Positions 1 to 8,266 of a DNA stretch of 64,000 nt are shown here, one piece after another. The notes beneath the pieces were generated by a model, which worked only from the letters and a program-made list of their open reading frames with translations, did no database searches and was not told where the DNA came from. The DNA lies in the NCBI GenBank assembly GCA_947494145.1, contig CANLTZ010000006.1:124001-188000 (forward strand), in the 5' to 3' direction. The stretch's first letter is position 1. Each line of letters begins with the position of its first letter. The translations under genes and the position numbers were made by a program. This DNA is from an uncultured Jannaschia sp. Its GTDB lineage: Bacteria > Pseudomonadota > Alphaproteobacteria > Rhodobacterales > Rhodobacteraceae.

Positions 1-661
1 GCAGAACGTCGACGATCTGGCGAATTTCGGGGTCGCGGCCCACGATGGGGTCCATGGTGCCGCTTTCTGCCTGGGCCGTCAGGTCCACGGAATAGCGACC
101 CAGCGGCGTGTCGCTCGCGCGGGCGCCATCTGCCCTGGCGTCCTTGGCGGCAAGGCCCGAGCCGTCCATGGGACGCATCTGTTCTTCTTCGGACTGGGCC
201 CAAAGCGTGCGATGTTCTGCGGCCAGGCGTTCCACCGACACGCCATCGAGTTCGGGTGCCGCCGCCAGGACCTCGCGGCGCAGGCGCGGGTCGTTAAGGG
301 CGGCGAACAGGGCGTGGCCCGAGCGGATTTGCACTTCACCGAAGAACAGCGTCGCATAGGTCCAAGCCTGGTTGAGCGCGTCCGACAGGCTGTCCGAAAT
401 CCCGGGGCTTTCAGTCACGTTCTTCTGCATCCGCCCCTGGGCCGCATCCAGCGACCGCAGAACTGCACCCCGATCCACATCCATGGCGGCCAGCGTCAGG
501 GCGATATCGCCGTCGCGATGGGTCAGCGATTGGAACAGCCAATGGACGATGTCGACGTTCCGGTTCCCTTCTCCGCGCACGTGGCGCATGGCGTTGAGGA
601 AGCTTTCATAGCCCACGCGGTTCATCTTGGCCGCGTATTTTTCGATGGTGATCTCTGCCAA
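1..661 (-). CDS. tssH: T6SS ATPase TssH/ClpV, N-terminal part (cut by window edge)
   Basis: This minus-strand frame runs off the left edge; about 220 codons are visible. They form the Clp N-terminal domain plus linker and stop just as the first AAA+ module begins (PIVGRDPEIRQ). ClpV is the cytoplasmic hexameric ATPase that disassembles the contracted TssB/TssC sheath after firing. The start is read as TTG at 661: the frame is closed upstream by the TAA that also ends tssG (688-686), no ATG or GTG lies between, and AAGGGGA sits 5 bases before the TTG. Only 24 bases separate it from tssG, so it belongs to the same operon. Walker motifs lie outside the window, so assignment rests on the N-domain and context. 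Confidence 0.93.
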   Translation of the reverse strand, partial: MAEITIEKYAAKMNRVGYESFLNAMRHVRGEGNRNVDIVHWLFQSLTHRDGDIALTLAAMDVDRGAVLRSLDAAQGRMQKNVTESPGISDSLSDALNQAWTYATLFFGEVQIRSGHALFAALNDPRLRREVLAAAPELDGVSVERLAAEHRTLWAQSEEEQMRPMDGSGLAAKDARADGARASDTPLGRYSVDLTAQAESGTMDPIVGRDPEIRQIVDVL

Positions 662-685
662 CTCGGTCCCCTTCTGCGGGCGGCT

Positions 686-1681
686 TTATGCTGCCTCTAA
701 TGCGTATTCCGCGCCCTTCACATGGCCGCCTTGGCCGGTATCGGGTGCCAGCGCGGCCATCCAGCCCAATTCGGTCGTTTGGCCCAGGGCGGCGGGTGGG
801 ATGGCGCTGGCGGGCAGCGACAGGCCAACGATGATGTCGATGGTGGAGCGCAGATACCAGCGCGTCAGGTCGATCAACTGCCCGTGGCGCCGCCCGCCCG
901 GCAGGTAGTCGCGATATTCGTCCAGATCGCGGGCGCGGATGTCGATGCGGATCCGGTCATTCACCGACCGCATCCGCGTGCCCAGCGCCAAGTCGCGCCC
1001 CAGGGTCGAGGCATTCAGCCCCATGGCGTTCCGGTCCCCCGGCTCAAACGCAATCCAGGCGGCGACGTGTTCTTCGATGCGAACATCGGCGCCGAGGTAA
1101 AGCTCGATCAATTGCCGCAGCCGCACAGCAGAGCGGATGCGCGTCGCGTGCAGCCCCACCAGATACGTGCGGGAGATGTCGGGGATGCCGTCGCGGTCGC
1201 GAAAGGCGGGCGTCGAAATTCCCGACAGGGCGCTGACATAGGCACGGAAGCGGTCGCGGTCGGGGTGGTCGAATTGGCTGATCGCGTGATTGTCTGACCA
1301 GGCGCGGAAGAAAAGCTGAAGGAAGCGGGCCGCGAAGACGTCAGTGAAGGCTACGAAGGACGTATCACCGCCGATTTCGGACCAGCGCACGACTTCTTCG
1401 GTCGTATGCAGCGGTAGCGCCCCTTGAGGCCCGAAATAGCCCAACACGTTAGAGCGGATGGCCACGCGCCCATCGTCCAGCTCTTCGAGGTCGGACATGT
1501 CCGAGACCGGGAAATCCAGCGACGGGTCTTGGCCCAGCGTAGCGATTTCGTCCTTCAACCGCGCGTTGCGCCCGATGGGCGGCTTGCCGGGATTGCGCCG
1601 TTCCAGACGGCGCAGCACGGCCAACAAGCCGAGCTTCGTGGCCTCTTCGCGGCGTGCGGCCTTGGGGTCGGGCGGGGGCAT
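686..1681 (-). CDS. tssG: T6SS baseplate protein TssG (ImpH/VasB)
   Basis: A 331-residue protein of the TssG family, a wedge component of the T6SS baseplate that works with TssE, TssF and TssK in the cytoplasm. The length and the conserved early stretch (NVLGYFGPQGALPL, near residues 80-93) fit the family. The ATG at 1681 is chosen because it shares a base with the tssF stop (TGATG), the usual sign of translational coupling; an upstream in-frame start at 1717 would overlap tssF by 37 bases. It ends 24 bases before tssH. Domain boundaries beyond family similarity cannot be resolved by eye. Confidence 0.93.
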   Translation of the reverse strand: MPPPDPKAARREEATKLGLLAVLRRLERRNPGKPPIGRNARLKDEIATLGQDPSLDFPVSDMSDLEELDDGRVAIRSNVLGYFGPQGALPLHTTEEVVRWSEIGGDTSFVAFTDVFAARFLQLFFRAWSDNHAISQFDHPDRDRFRAYVSALSGISTPAFRDRDGIPDISRTYLVGLHATRIRSAVRLRQLIELYLGADVRIEEHVAAWIAFEPGDRNAMGLNASTLGRDLALGTRMRSVNDRIRIDIRARDLDEYRDYLPGGRRHGQLIDLTRWYLRSTIDIIVGLSLPASAIPPAALGQTTELGWMAALAPDTGQGGHVKGAEYALEAA

Positions 1682-3618
1682 CACAGCAAGGGCCCCGCCC
1701 CGGTGCGCGGTGGCCATTCCTTGATCACACCGCGCTGCCGTGTTTCGATCACGGTCTGGGTGAAGCTGTTGACCGGCGCATATTCCGCCAGGAAGCGGTC
1801 CAGGATGGCGCCCATCAGGATTGTGCCCGACCCTTCGTAGGCTTCGTCATCCATGGTGATACGCACCTCAATTCCGCGGGCGGGGAAATGCCCGTCTTCG
1901 CGGCGGATCAGCCGGGTAATGGGTCGGGTTTCCAGCCGTTCGATCCCGGCGATCTGCTTTTCGTCGGTGGCCTCGGACAGGTCCGCAAAGAGCGACAGCA
2001 TCTCGCGCAGGCCACTGGCCCCGTCGCCGCCGGCGCGGTCCTCGATCCCGAAATGGGACAGTGCCAGGTAGCTAATCAACCGCCAATGCACGTCGCCCTG
2101 CACCGCGCGGTGGGGTGCGTCGCGATCGAGCAGCGAAAGGGGCTCGCGCGGGGGCGTGGGCCCGGCAACGGCGCGCAGGCCCACGGTCTGGTCTTCCAAC
2201 ATGCGGAAGGCATCCGTTTCGTCGGAGCGGGGCAGGAATTCCGGCAAATGGCGATTGGAACAAAGCGTCATGATCTGCAAACGCTGTGCGCCGTAGCCCT
2301 GGGCGTCGTCGCTGCCATCGTCCAGTTCCGGCGGCTCCCAGAGGGAAATGAACGTCTCGGTGCCCAGATAGCGTTGCTTGCGGCCAAAGCGCCGCTCCTC
2401 TTCCGTCAGGCGGCGGGCGCGGCGGCGGGTGGTATAGTAAAGCGCCTGTCGTGGATCGGCGCCGCCTGCTTCGGGCAGGCCGTACAATGGATGCACTGGC
2501 ACCTTGTTGCGCGACGCGGTGTAGTGGGCGGCGACATTGGTGATGCGGTGGACTTCGTAGTGGGTCGAAGGCGACGAGGACGCGGTCACCACGAATTCGT
2601 AGCGCTTCCCGTCCAATCGCACCTGCGCTGCCGATTCCTCGAAAAGGTTGACGGCAGGCACGCAGCGCAGCCGCATATCGGTGGGCGCCAGCCGCGCAGA
2701 GAGGCCGCCATCCAGGCGGTCGAATTCAAACAGGATCTGACAATCGCGGCCATGGACGCCGCGCAGCGCGTCCCGCAGCCCGGTCAGGCGCAGGCCCAGA
2801 AATTGACGCGGAAAGGCGAAGCCTTCGCGCAGCAGGGCGAAGCCGTCGAACAGCCGCTCGTCATGGGGCAGCAGCCGCTCGTCGCGGCCAAAGCCCACCT
2901 GTTCGATGGCGTCGGGCGGTAGCCTGCGAAACACCGGATCGCCCTTGTCGTCAAGCCAGCGCAGCGTGACGCGCAGCCGGTCGCAATGGATTTGTTCATA
3001 GAGCGCCACCGCATCTGAGCGCGCGCCTGTCAGATGGATGGGCAGCGTATCGATGGGCAGTTCGGCCAGGTCCATATCCGCGCCCTCGATTGCCAATGTC
3101 AGCAACAGACCGGCCACCGCGCCCGAGGTCGCATCTTGCCCCAAAGCCGAAATTTCGGCGGCGCTCGACAGATAGCCGATGCCGGTCAATTCAACGGGCC
3201 AGATCTCCAAGGCGGCCCCGGTGCGGAAGCGGCAGGCCACGCGGCGGTCGGCATCCACGAAACGCGCATCCATGTAAGAGCCGCGGGGCAGGTGCAGGCC
3301 GTCTTCCAAGCCGCTGGCATCTTGGGGCAGGCTGGCTTGGGCCAGCATCATGGAGGGCAGGGGGGCCAGGGCGTCGGGGAAGATTTGGTCCAGTAGTTCA
3401 GTGGTGAAGCCGCGAAATTCCTCATCCAGCTTCAGCTGTACCCGCGCCGCCATGAAGGCAGCGCCTTCCAGCATCCCGGCCACCGCGGGGTCGGCGTTTT
3501 CGCGCAGCAGGCCGCCCAAGCGGCCCGCGATGCCGGGATATTCCGCTGCGAATTCTGCTGCGCGCTCATAAAGCAGCGCAAGCTCGCGTTCATAGGCATC
3601 GCGGAACGGTTTTCTCAT
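1681..3618 (-). CDS. tssF: T6SS baseplate protein TssF (ImpG/VasA)
   Basis: A 645-residue protein that begins MRKPFRDAYERELALLYERA, a typical TssF opening, and continues with the AAEFAAEYPGIAGRLG stretch seen in the family. TssF is the largest baseplate wedge protein; two copies bind one TssG to make the wedge on which the sheath assembles. The length fits the family (about 600-650). The ATG overlaps the tssE stop by four bases (ATGA) and the stop overlaps tssG, so tssE, tssF and tssG are tightly coupled. Confidence 0.95.
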   Translation of the reverse strand: MRKPFRDAYERELALLYERAAEFAAEYPGIAGRLGGLLRENADPAVAGMLEGAAFMAARVQLKLDEEFRGFTTELLDQIFPDALAPLPSMMLAQASLPQDASGLEDGLHLPRGSYMDARFVDADRRVACRFRTGAALEIWPVELTGIGYLSSAAEISALGQDATSGAVAGLLLTLAIEGADMDLAELPIDTLPIHLTGARSDAVALYEQIHCDRLRVTLRWLDDKGDPVFRRLPPDAIEQVGFGRDERLLPHDERLFDGFALLREGFAFPRQFLGLRLTGLRDALRGVHGRDCQILFEFDRLDGGLSARLAPTDMRLRCVPAVNLFEESAAQVRLDGKRYEFVVTASSSPSTHYEVHRITNVAAHYTASRNKVPVHPLYGLPEAGGADPRQALYYTTRRRARRLTEEERRFGRKQRYLGTETFISLWEPPELDDGSDDAQGYGAQRLQIMTLCSNRHLPEFLPRSDETDAFRMLEDQTVGLRAVAGPTPPREPLSLLDRDAPHRAVQGDVHWRLISYLALSHFGIEDRAGGDGASGLREMLSLFADLSEATDEKQIAGIERLETRPITRLIRREDGHFPARGIEVRITMDDEAYEGSGTILMGAILDRFLAEYAPVNSFTQTVIETRQRGVIKEWPPRTGAGPLL

Positions 3619-4202
3619 CGCTGCAAACGCAGCCGCTTGGAGCGGAGCTTGCCCGCGCCCAGATCGACTTCCGCCAGGAAATCCAGGGGCAGATCGGCCG
3701 GATCGGCCGAAATCTCGGCCTGGACGTGAAAGGTCAGCTTGTGGGGGTCGGCCTGGTCTTCGTCGGCCAGGGCCACTTCGATGCTGCGCTCGATCAGGCG
3801 GGGCTCAAAGGCGATGAGCGATAGGCGGATCGCTTCGCCGATGGCCTTGCGACTGGCCGTTGATACGCTGGCGCGGCTGAGGTCAGAGAAGCCGAAATTC
3901 ACGATGGACCGGGCCACGCGGCTGTTGTCTTCCAGCGGTGCGATGGCATCCAGCCGGATGGTGGCGATCAGGCTTTCCAGGTCCAGCGCCAGATGGCGGC
4001 GCAATTCCGCCTCGTCGATGCCCACCCGCCGGTCACGGCGATCCCGTTCCTCGGCTTCGTCTTCGTTGATTGTACGGGGGGCGACGCGCGCATCCCCAGC
4101 TTCGGCTGTGACGCGGAAGGCGTGCATCAGCGACATCTGCCGCCGCGACGTGCGGCGGTCGGCGCGTAGATCCGGGCGGGTGATATCAGCGGATCGGGCC
4201 AT
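3615..4202 (-). CDS. tssE: T6SS baseplate protein TssE (gp25-like)
   Basis: A 195-residue protein with a C-terminal gp25-like domain (about residues 70-195; NFGFSDLSRASVS is a recognisable core). TssE is the homologue of phage T4 gp25, the baseplate wedge protein that starts sheath polymerisation. It is longer than common TssE (about 130-160) because of a charged N-terminal extension rich in Arg, Asp and Glu (residues 1-65). The ATG at 4202 has only a weak GAG-type ribosome site, and a strong hairpin lies just upstream at 4238-4266, so expression probably depends on read-through from hcp. The stop overlaps tssF (ATGA). Confidence 0.88.
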   Translation of the reverse strand: MARSADITRPDLRADRRTSRRQMSLMHAFRVTAEAGDARVAPRTINEDEAEERDRRDRRVGIDEAELRRHLALDLESLIATIRLDAIAPLEDNSRVARSIVNFGFSDLSRASVSTASRKAIGEAIRLSLIAFEPRLIERSIEVALADEDQADPHKLTFHVQAEISADPADLPLDFLAEVDLGAGKLRSKRLRLQR

Positions 4203-4237
4203 GGCGGCACTCGGTTAACACAGTATCAAGACGCAGA

Positions 4238-4266
4238 AAGGGGCCGGTGATCAAAACCGGCCCCTT
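4238..4266 (-). terminator. Strong hairpin between hcp and tssE (partial terminator)
   Basis: A perfect 11-bp inverted repeat (AAGGGGCCGGT / ACCGGCCCCTT) with a 7-base loop lies 26 bases after the hcp stop on the transcribed strand. It is followed by TTTCTG, not by a full T-run. It could act as a weak terminator or an RNA-stabilising 3' end, allowing more hcp mRNA than downstream baseplate mRNA. The hairpin is seen directly; its role is inferred. Confidence 0.7.
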
Positions 4267-4292
4267 CCCGAAGATCAGGTCGTGGGTGCCGA

Positions 4293-4790
4293 TTAAGCGC
4301 CCCATTCCTTGTTTTCGGCGATGTCCCAACCGGTGAGGGTCTGCGCACCAGCGGCGCCCGACTCTTCCTGGAGGGTGTACGTGATCTCGAACTTGCGGAA
4401 GTTCAGCGTCAGGTCCTCCTGGATACGATCCAGGCCGTCCTTGGACCCACCGGTCTGGTAGGACGTGATCATGATGTTTTCCATCTTGAGGATGAAGTAC
4501 TCGACGGGGGTGTTGCCACCCGACTTGCGCACGATCAGCTCACCGGTTTCGATGTGCTCGCCCGAGGTACAACGCTTGATGAGGTCGTTCGACGACAGGT
4601 CGACATACTTCGTCAGCGAAATGTCCGAGACGTTCACCTTACCGCCGCCGCCGCCGGCGCCCATGTGGGTGGTCCCGGACTGCGTCAGCCCCCAGTTCCA
4701 CGCCAGGACATCAATCTCGTCCTTGTGCGTTGAATCCTGCGACTCACCGCGAATGCCGTTGGAAAGTTTGAGGAAAATATCGACAGCCAT
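4293..4790 (-). CDS. hcp: T6SS tube protein Hcp (TssD)
   Basis: A 165-residue Hcp protein. It opens MAVDIFLKLSNGIRGESQD, the usual Hcp N-terminus, and keeps the GEHIETGELIVRKSGG and YFILKMENIMITSY segments of the beta-barrel. Hcp hexamers stack into the inner tube that the contracting sheath drives into a target cell; it is also the common secreted marker and carrier of small effectors. There is no C-terminal effector extension, so this is a structural Hcp. GGAG lies 8 bases before the ATG. It sits between tssC and tssE and has a hairpin on each side, which suggests separate RNA processing or dosage control. Confidence 0.96.
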   Translation of the reverse strand: MAVDIFLKLSNGIRGESQDSTHKDEIDVLAWNWGLTQSGTTHMGAGGGGGKVNVSDISLTKYVDLSSNDLIKRCTSGEHIETGELIVRKSGGNTPVEYFILKMENIMITSYQTGGSKDGLDRIQEDLTLNFRKFEITYTLQEESGAAGAQTLTGWDIAENKEWGA

Positions 4791-4816
4791 TGATTACTCC
4801 GTTCGTGCTGGCAGGA

Positions 4817-4832
4817 CCCCCCGGCAGGGGGG
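4817..4832 (-). promoter_or_regulatory. C6/G6 hairpin in the tssC-hcp gap
   Basis: CCCCCC-GGCA-GGGGGG forms a perfect 6-bp GC stem with a 4-base loop in the 50-base gap between tssC and hcp, 26 bases before the hcp ATG. It could be a processing or stabilising structure at the 5' end of an hcp mRNA. The structure is seen; the function is a guess. Confidence 0.4.
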
Positions 4833-4840
4833 CAGGGACG

Positions 4841-6331
4841 TTACTTGTTACCGGGCAGCTTCGACACCAGGGACATCCCGATGTCGACACCTTCAAGTTG
4901 GAAGTGAGGTTTAAGAAAGAACTTGCCGACGTAATAGCCGGGGTTTTCCTCATCCTCTAGGACCTCGACCCGCGCTCCGGCGAGCGGCTTCTTGGCCTTT
5001 TCCTTCTCCGAGGCCGTATCAGGATTCCCCGACACGTATTTGTTGATCCAGGCTTGGAGATCAGTCTCCAATTGCAGACGGGTCGGGCTTTGCCCAACCT
5101 TGTCCCGAACCATGCACTTTAGATAATGGCTGAAGCGCGATACTGCGAATATATAAGGCAACCGGGCCGACATATTGTCGGAGGCTGTTGCCTTTTCGTC
5201 AGCATATTTCTTTGGCTTATAAAGGGTTTGCGCACCGATGAACGCGGCCTTGTCGGTGTGCTTGCGGTGGATGACGCCGATCAGGCCGGCTGCAGAAAGT
5301 TCCCCCTCGCGGCGGTCGGTGATGGACACCTCCGTGGGACATTTCAGGTCCTTGGAGCCGTCGCCGGTGTCGAACGTATGGGTAGGCAGGTTCAGCACCT
5401 CGCCGCCCGATTGCACGCCGCGGATTTGCACGGTCCAGCCATGTTCCTTGTGCGCGCGGTTGATATTCACCGCCAGCGCATGGGCCGCGTTCATCCAGGC
5501 GTATTTCTGACCGCCATGGCCGTCGGTCTCTTCTTCGAAGTTGAACTCCGACACCTGGCTTTCGCTATCCTGGCCGTAGGGGTCGCGGGATAGGACGCGC
5601 GGCATGGTCAGCGCCAGATAGCGGCTGTCTTCGCTGTCGCGCAGGCCGTTCCACTTGGCGTATTCCGGCGTCTCGAAAATCTCGGACAGGTCGGGCGGGA
5701 TGCCGATCTCGTTCCAGCTATCCATGCCTAGCAGTTCAGGCGCCGTGCCCGAGATGAAGGGCGCATGGGCAGCGGCGGCGATCTTGGACATATCGCGCAG
5801 AAGGTTCACGTCACCCGACGTGTTGGAGAAGTAATAGTCGCCGATCAGCGCGCCGAATGGCTTGCCGCCAAGCGTGCCGAATTCCGCTTCGTAGATGGTC
5901 TTGTGCAGCGGACTCTGGTCCCAGCGGGCGCCGGGGAAGGCGCGGAACATCCCCTGCAATTCCTGCTTGGAGATGTTCATGACTTTCACGCGCAGCGTGC
6001 TGTCGGTTTCCGAGTTGTTGACCGTGTAGGCCAGCCCCCGCCACGACGATTCCAGCTTCTGGAATTCTTCGTGGTGCATGATGGCGTTGACCTGGTCGCT
6101 GAGCTTCGAATCGAGCTTGGCGAGAACGGCATCCAACGTGTCCAGCACGTCTTCGGTGACCAATTCCTGATCGTCGAGCGCTTCGCGTACCAGTGCGGTG
6201 ACGGCGTTGTCCACTTCCTTGGCCGCCGCATCGGAGCGGGGCTTGATGGTCTGGCGCAGAATATCCGAAAACTCTTCAAGTTCCGAAAGCGCGCCACCCT
6301 GCGCGCCTGCCTGGCTCTGAGCGTCTGACAT
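4841..6331 (-). CDS. tssC: T6SS contractile sheath large subunit TssC (VipB)
   Basis: A 496-residue TssC/VipB/EvpB protein. Family stretches include HEEFQKLESSWRGL near residues 87-100 and FGALIGDYYFSN near residues 159-170. TssC pairs with TssB to build the cytoplasmic contractile sheath around the Hcp tube. The size is as expected (about 490-500). The ATG at 6331 shares a base with the tssB stop (TAATG), as usual for this co-translated pair. A hydrophobic C-terminus (VDIGMSLVSKLPGNK) is complete. Confidence 0.97.
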   Translation of the reverse strand: MSDAQSQAGAQGGALSELEEFSDILRQTIKPRSDAAAKEVDNAVTALVREALDDQELVTEDVLDTLDAVLAKLDSKLSDQVNAIMHHEEFQKLESSWRGLAYTVNNSETDSTLRVKVMNISKQELQGMFRAFPGARWDQSPLHKTIYEAEFGTLGGKPFGALIGDYYFSNTSGDVNLLRDMSKIAAAAHAPFISGTAPELLGMDSWNEIGIPPDLSEIFETPEYAKWNGLRDSEDSRYLALTMPRVLSRDPYGQDSESQVSEFNFEEETDGHGGQKYAWMNAAHALAVNINRAHKEHGWTVQIRGVQSGGEVLNLPTHTFDTGDGSKDLKCPTEVSITDRREGELSAAGLIGVIHRKHTDKAAFIGAQTLYKPKKYADEKATASDNMSARLPYIFAVSRFSHYLKCMVRDKVGQSPTRLQLETDLQAWINKYVSGNPDTASEKEKAKKPLAGARVEVLEDEENPGYYVGKFFLKPHFQLEGVDIGMSLVSKLPGNK

Positions 6332-6855
6332 TACGTGTCCTCCTGCCCGTCAGTGCCGTCGGACCCACGCGCGGCCAGAGCGGCCATCAATTCAGGGTCG
6401 TTGAGCAGTACGCGGATCTGATCCTGCGCCTTGGGCTTGCTGTTCATGTAACGCTGCAAGTTCGCGAGCTGCTTGCGCGCTTCCAGCAGCTTCTTGAGCG
6501 CTGGCACCTGTTCGGCCACGCGCGCCGGATTGAAATCGTCCATGGAGTTGAATTCAAGCCGCACGCCCAGCTTGTCCGTCGAATCCGGGTCCAGCTTGTT
6601 TTCGACCGCAAAGGACGATGCTGGCGAGATGTCGGACATGAACTTGTCCAGCGTGGCGCCTGTCACGTCACGGAAATCCCGTTCTTCCACATCGGCCTTG
6701 TCGACCGAGGAATCGTTTCCCGACAGGTCCGACAACACCCCCAACACAAACGGGAGTTCCACCATCTTTTCGGAATCGTATGGGTCTTCGTAAGAGATAT
6801 TCACCCGCGGAGGACGGTTCCGCTTGATGTGGTCGGTCGCCTTGTCGGATGCCAT
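6331..6855 (-). CDS. tssB: T6SS contractile sheath small subunit TssB (VipA)
   Basis: A 174-residue TssB/VipA protein: RNRPPRVNISYE near the start, then ELPFVLGVLSDLSGN and the DFNPARVAEQVPALKKLLEAR helix. It forms the sheath heterodimer with TssC; ClpV recognises the disassembled sheath. The ATG at 6855 is preferred over an in-frame start 14 codons upstream because AGGGGAG lies 8 bases before it. The 109-base gap back to tssA is one of the longest in the cluster and may hold an internal promoter, though no clear -35/-10 pair is visible. Confidence 0.96.
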   Translation of the reverse strand: MASDKATDHIKRNRPPRVNISYEDPYDSEKMVELPFVLGVLSDLSGNDSSVDKADVEERDFRDVTGATLDKFMSDISPASSFAVENKLDPDSTDKLGVRLEFNSMDDFNPARVAEQVPALKKLLEARKQLANLQRYMNSKPKAQDQIRVLLNDPELMAALAARGSDGTDGQEDT

Positions 6856-6964
6856 CGTTAAAACTCCCCTCGTCCGGCTTGCGCCGATTTGTGGCAATCA
6901 AGCGTCACAGGCGACGTAGTGTCAATTCCCCGTGAGGCCAGCCGTGTCCCCCGTGCAACGTTTG

Positions 6965-8248
6965 TTACCCGCTCTCGGACGATGGGAGCAAATCCCCCAA
7001 GATTGCTTCGAAATCCTTTTCCAACCAACCGCGTGCCCGGCTCAGAAGCAGTGGGATGGGGCTGGCCGGTTCGCTGCGGCGAAACCAGGTTTCCACCACC
7101 CGCAACTGTGCCGAGGCGCTGGGCCGGGAATCGACATGGGGGGCGGGCGCCGGGCTATCATCGGCTTCGGGTGCGGGGATGTCGGCACTCAGCGCCTTTA
7201 GGCGGTCCATGGACAGCGCAAAGCCGGTTTCGGGCCCAAAATCTATGACCGCCTTGGCGGCGTTTTCCGGCAGCAGCGTCTCGATCGCTTCCACCAGGGG
7301 GCGCCCGATCAGCTGCCGCGCTTGGATAACGAGGAGGAGTGCGGCGGAAGACGGCTCAACCCGCGCAAGATAGGCTTCGACCGCGCCCAGCGCCGCGCGC
7401 GCCTCGCCCCGCGATGTCAGATCGCCTGCGGCGCGGGTTTCGGCGAGGGGCGTGGTCTCTTCTTCTGGGGCGGCATCTTCGTCGGCGATTTTTTGCTCAT
7501 CTACGGGTTCTGGCGGTGCCAGCTCCGGTCGGGCTTGGGCGATAAGCCCCAGAATCCCTTCCAAAAGCTCGATCAGGGGGGCCAGCAGACCAGTGTCGAT
7601 GGACCGCGCTGCGTTCAGGCAGCGGCCCAGATCAGCCTGCACCCCTGTCACGGTTGCTGCATTCCCGCGTTCCGTCAAGCCCGACAGGATGCCGTCCGCG
7701 CTGGCATCGTCTTCCCCAGCCCGCGCCTCGGCCCGGCCTTGGGTGACCTGCCAGCGCCGCCAGGTGACTTGCGGGTCGCCGTTGAGCGGCAGGTATTGCA
7801 GCGGTTGCAGCATGGCGGCCTGCACATTCAGCGTCTCAATCGCTGCGCGCCGGTCCCGCGCGCGGTCGGGCAAGGCGGGGTGGGCCACGTCGCCGAAGGC
7901 AGCCAGCACGTTGGCCATCCCCTCCATCGCGTCGGCGAGGCCCGTCACGTCGCGGGCCAGAACCTCCCACCGGGCCAGAAGAGACAGCAGCCGCAGATCG
8001 CGGCTTTGGCGCAAGAGGTCGGTGATGGCCCGCCGCTCCGCCGTCAAATCCACATCGCCCGGATCAAAGAGCCGGTCCAGCGCGCGCCCATCGGCCCCCA
8101 CCTGCTGGCCCGTGGTCACGTAGCGCCCGGGCAGGCGCCCTTCGGCGTCATAGTAGTAGTCCAGGAACGCATCCGCCTCGGCCAGTTCCAGGTCGGGCCC
8201 GGCGGGGGCCTCGGGCGATACGGGCTCTTTCAGCCAGTCCAGTGCCAT
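6965..8248 (-). CDS. tssA: T6SS cap/assembly protein TssA (ImpA)
   Basis: A 427-residue TssA-family protein. The ImpA N-terminal region covers roughly residues 1-175 (LDYYYDAEGRLPG, VTWRRWQVTQGRAE), then an Ala/Glu-rich linker near residues 240-270, and a C-terminal region (ASAQLRVVETWFRRSEPASP, then PLLLSRARGWLEKDF) close to the end typical of short TssA. TssA coordinates tail assembly, capping the distal sheath end or joining baseplate and tail depending on subtype. It lies 18 bases after tagH and upstream of tssB. The subtype cannot be settled by eye. Confidence 0.9.
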   Translation of the reverse strand: MALDWLKEPVSPEAPAGPDLELAEADAFLDYYYDAEGRLPGRYVTTGQQVGADGRALDRLFDPGDVDLTAERRAITDLLRQSRDLRLLSLLARWEVLARDVTGLADAMEGMANVLAAFGDVAHPALPDRARDRRAAIETLNVQAAMLQPLQYLPLNGDPQVTWRRWQVTQGRAEARAGEDDASADGILSGLTERGNAATVTGVQADLGRCLNAARSIDTGLLAPLIELLEGILGLIAQARPELAPPEPVDEQKIADEDAAPEEETTPLAETRAAGDLTSRGEARAALGAVEAYLARVEPSSAALLLVIQARQLIGRPLVEAIETLLPENAAKAVIDFGPETGFALSMDRLKALSADIPAPEADDSPAPAPHVDSRPSASAQLRVVETWFRRSEPASPIPLLLSRARGWLEKDFEAILGDLLPSSESG

Positions 8249-8266
8249 GTGCGGCCTCCGCGGGGT

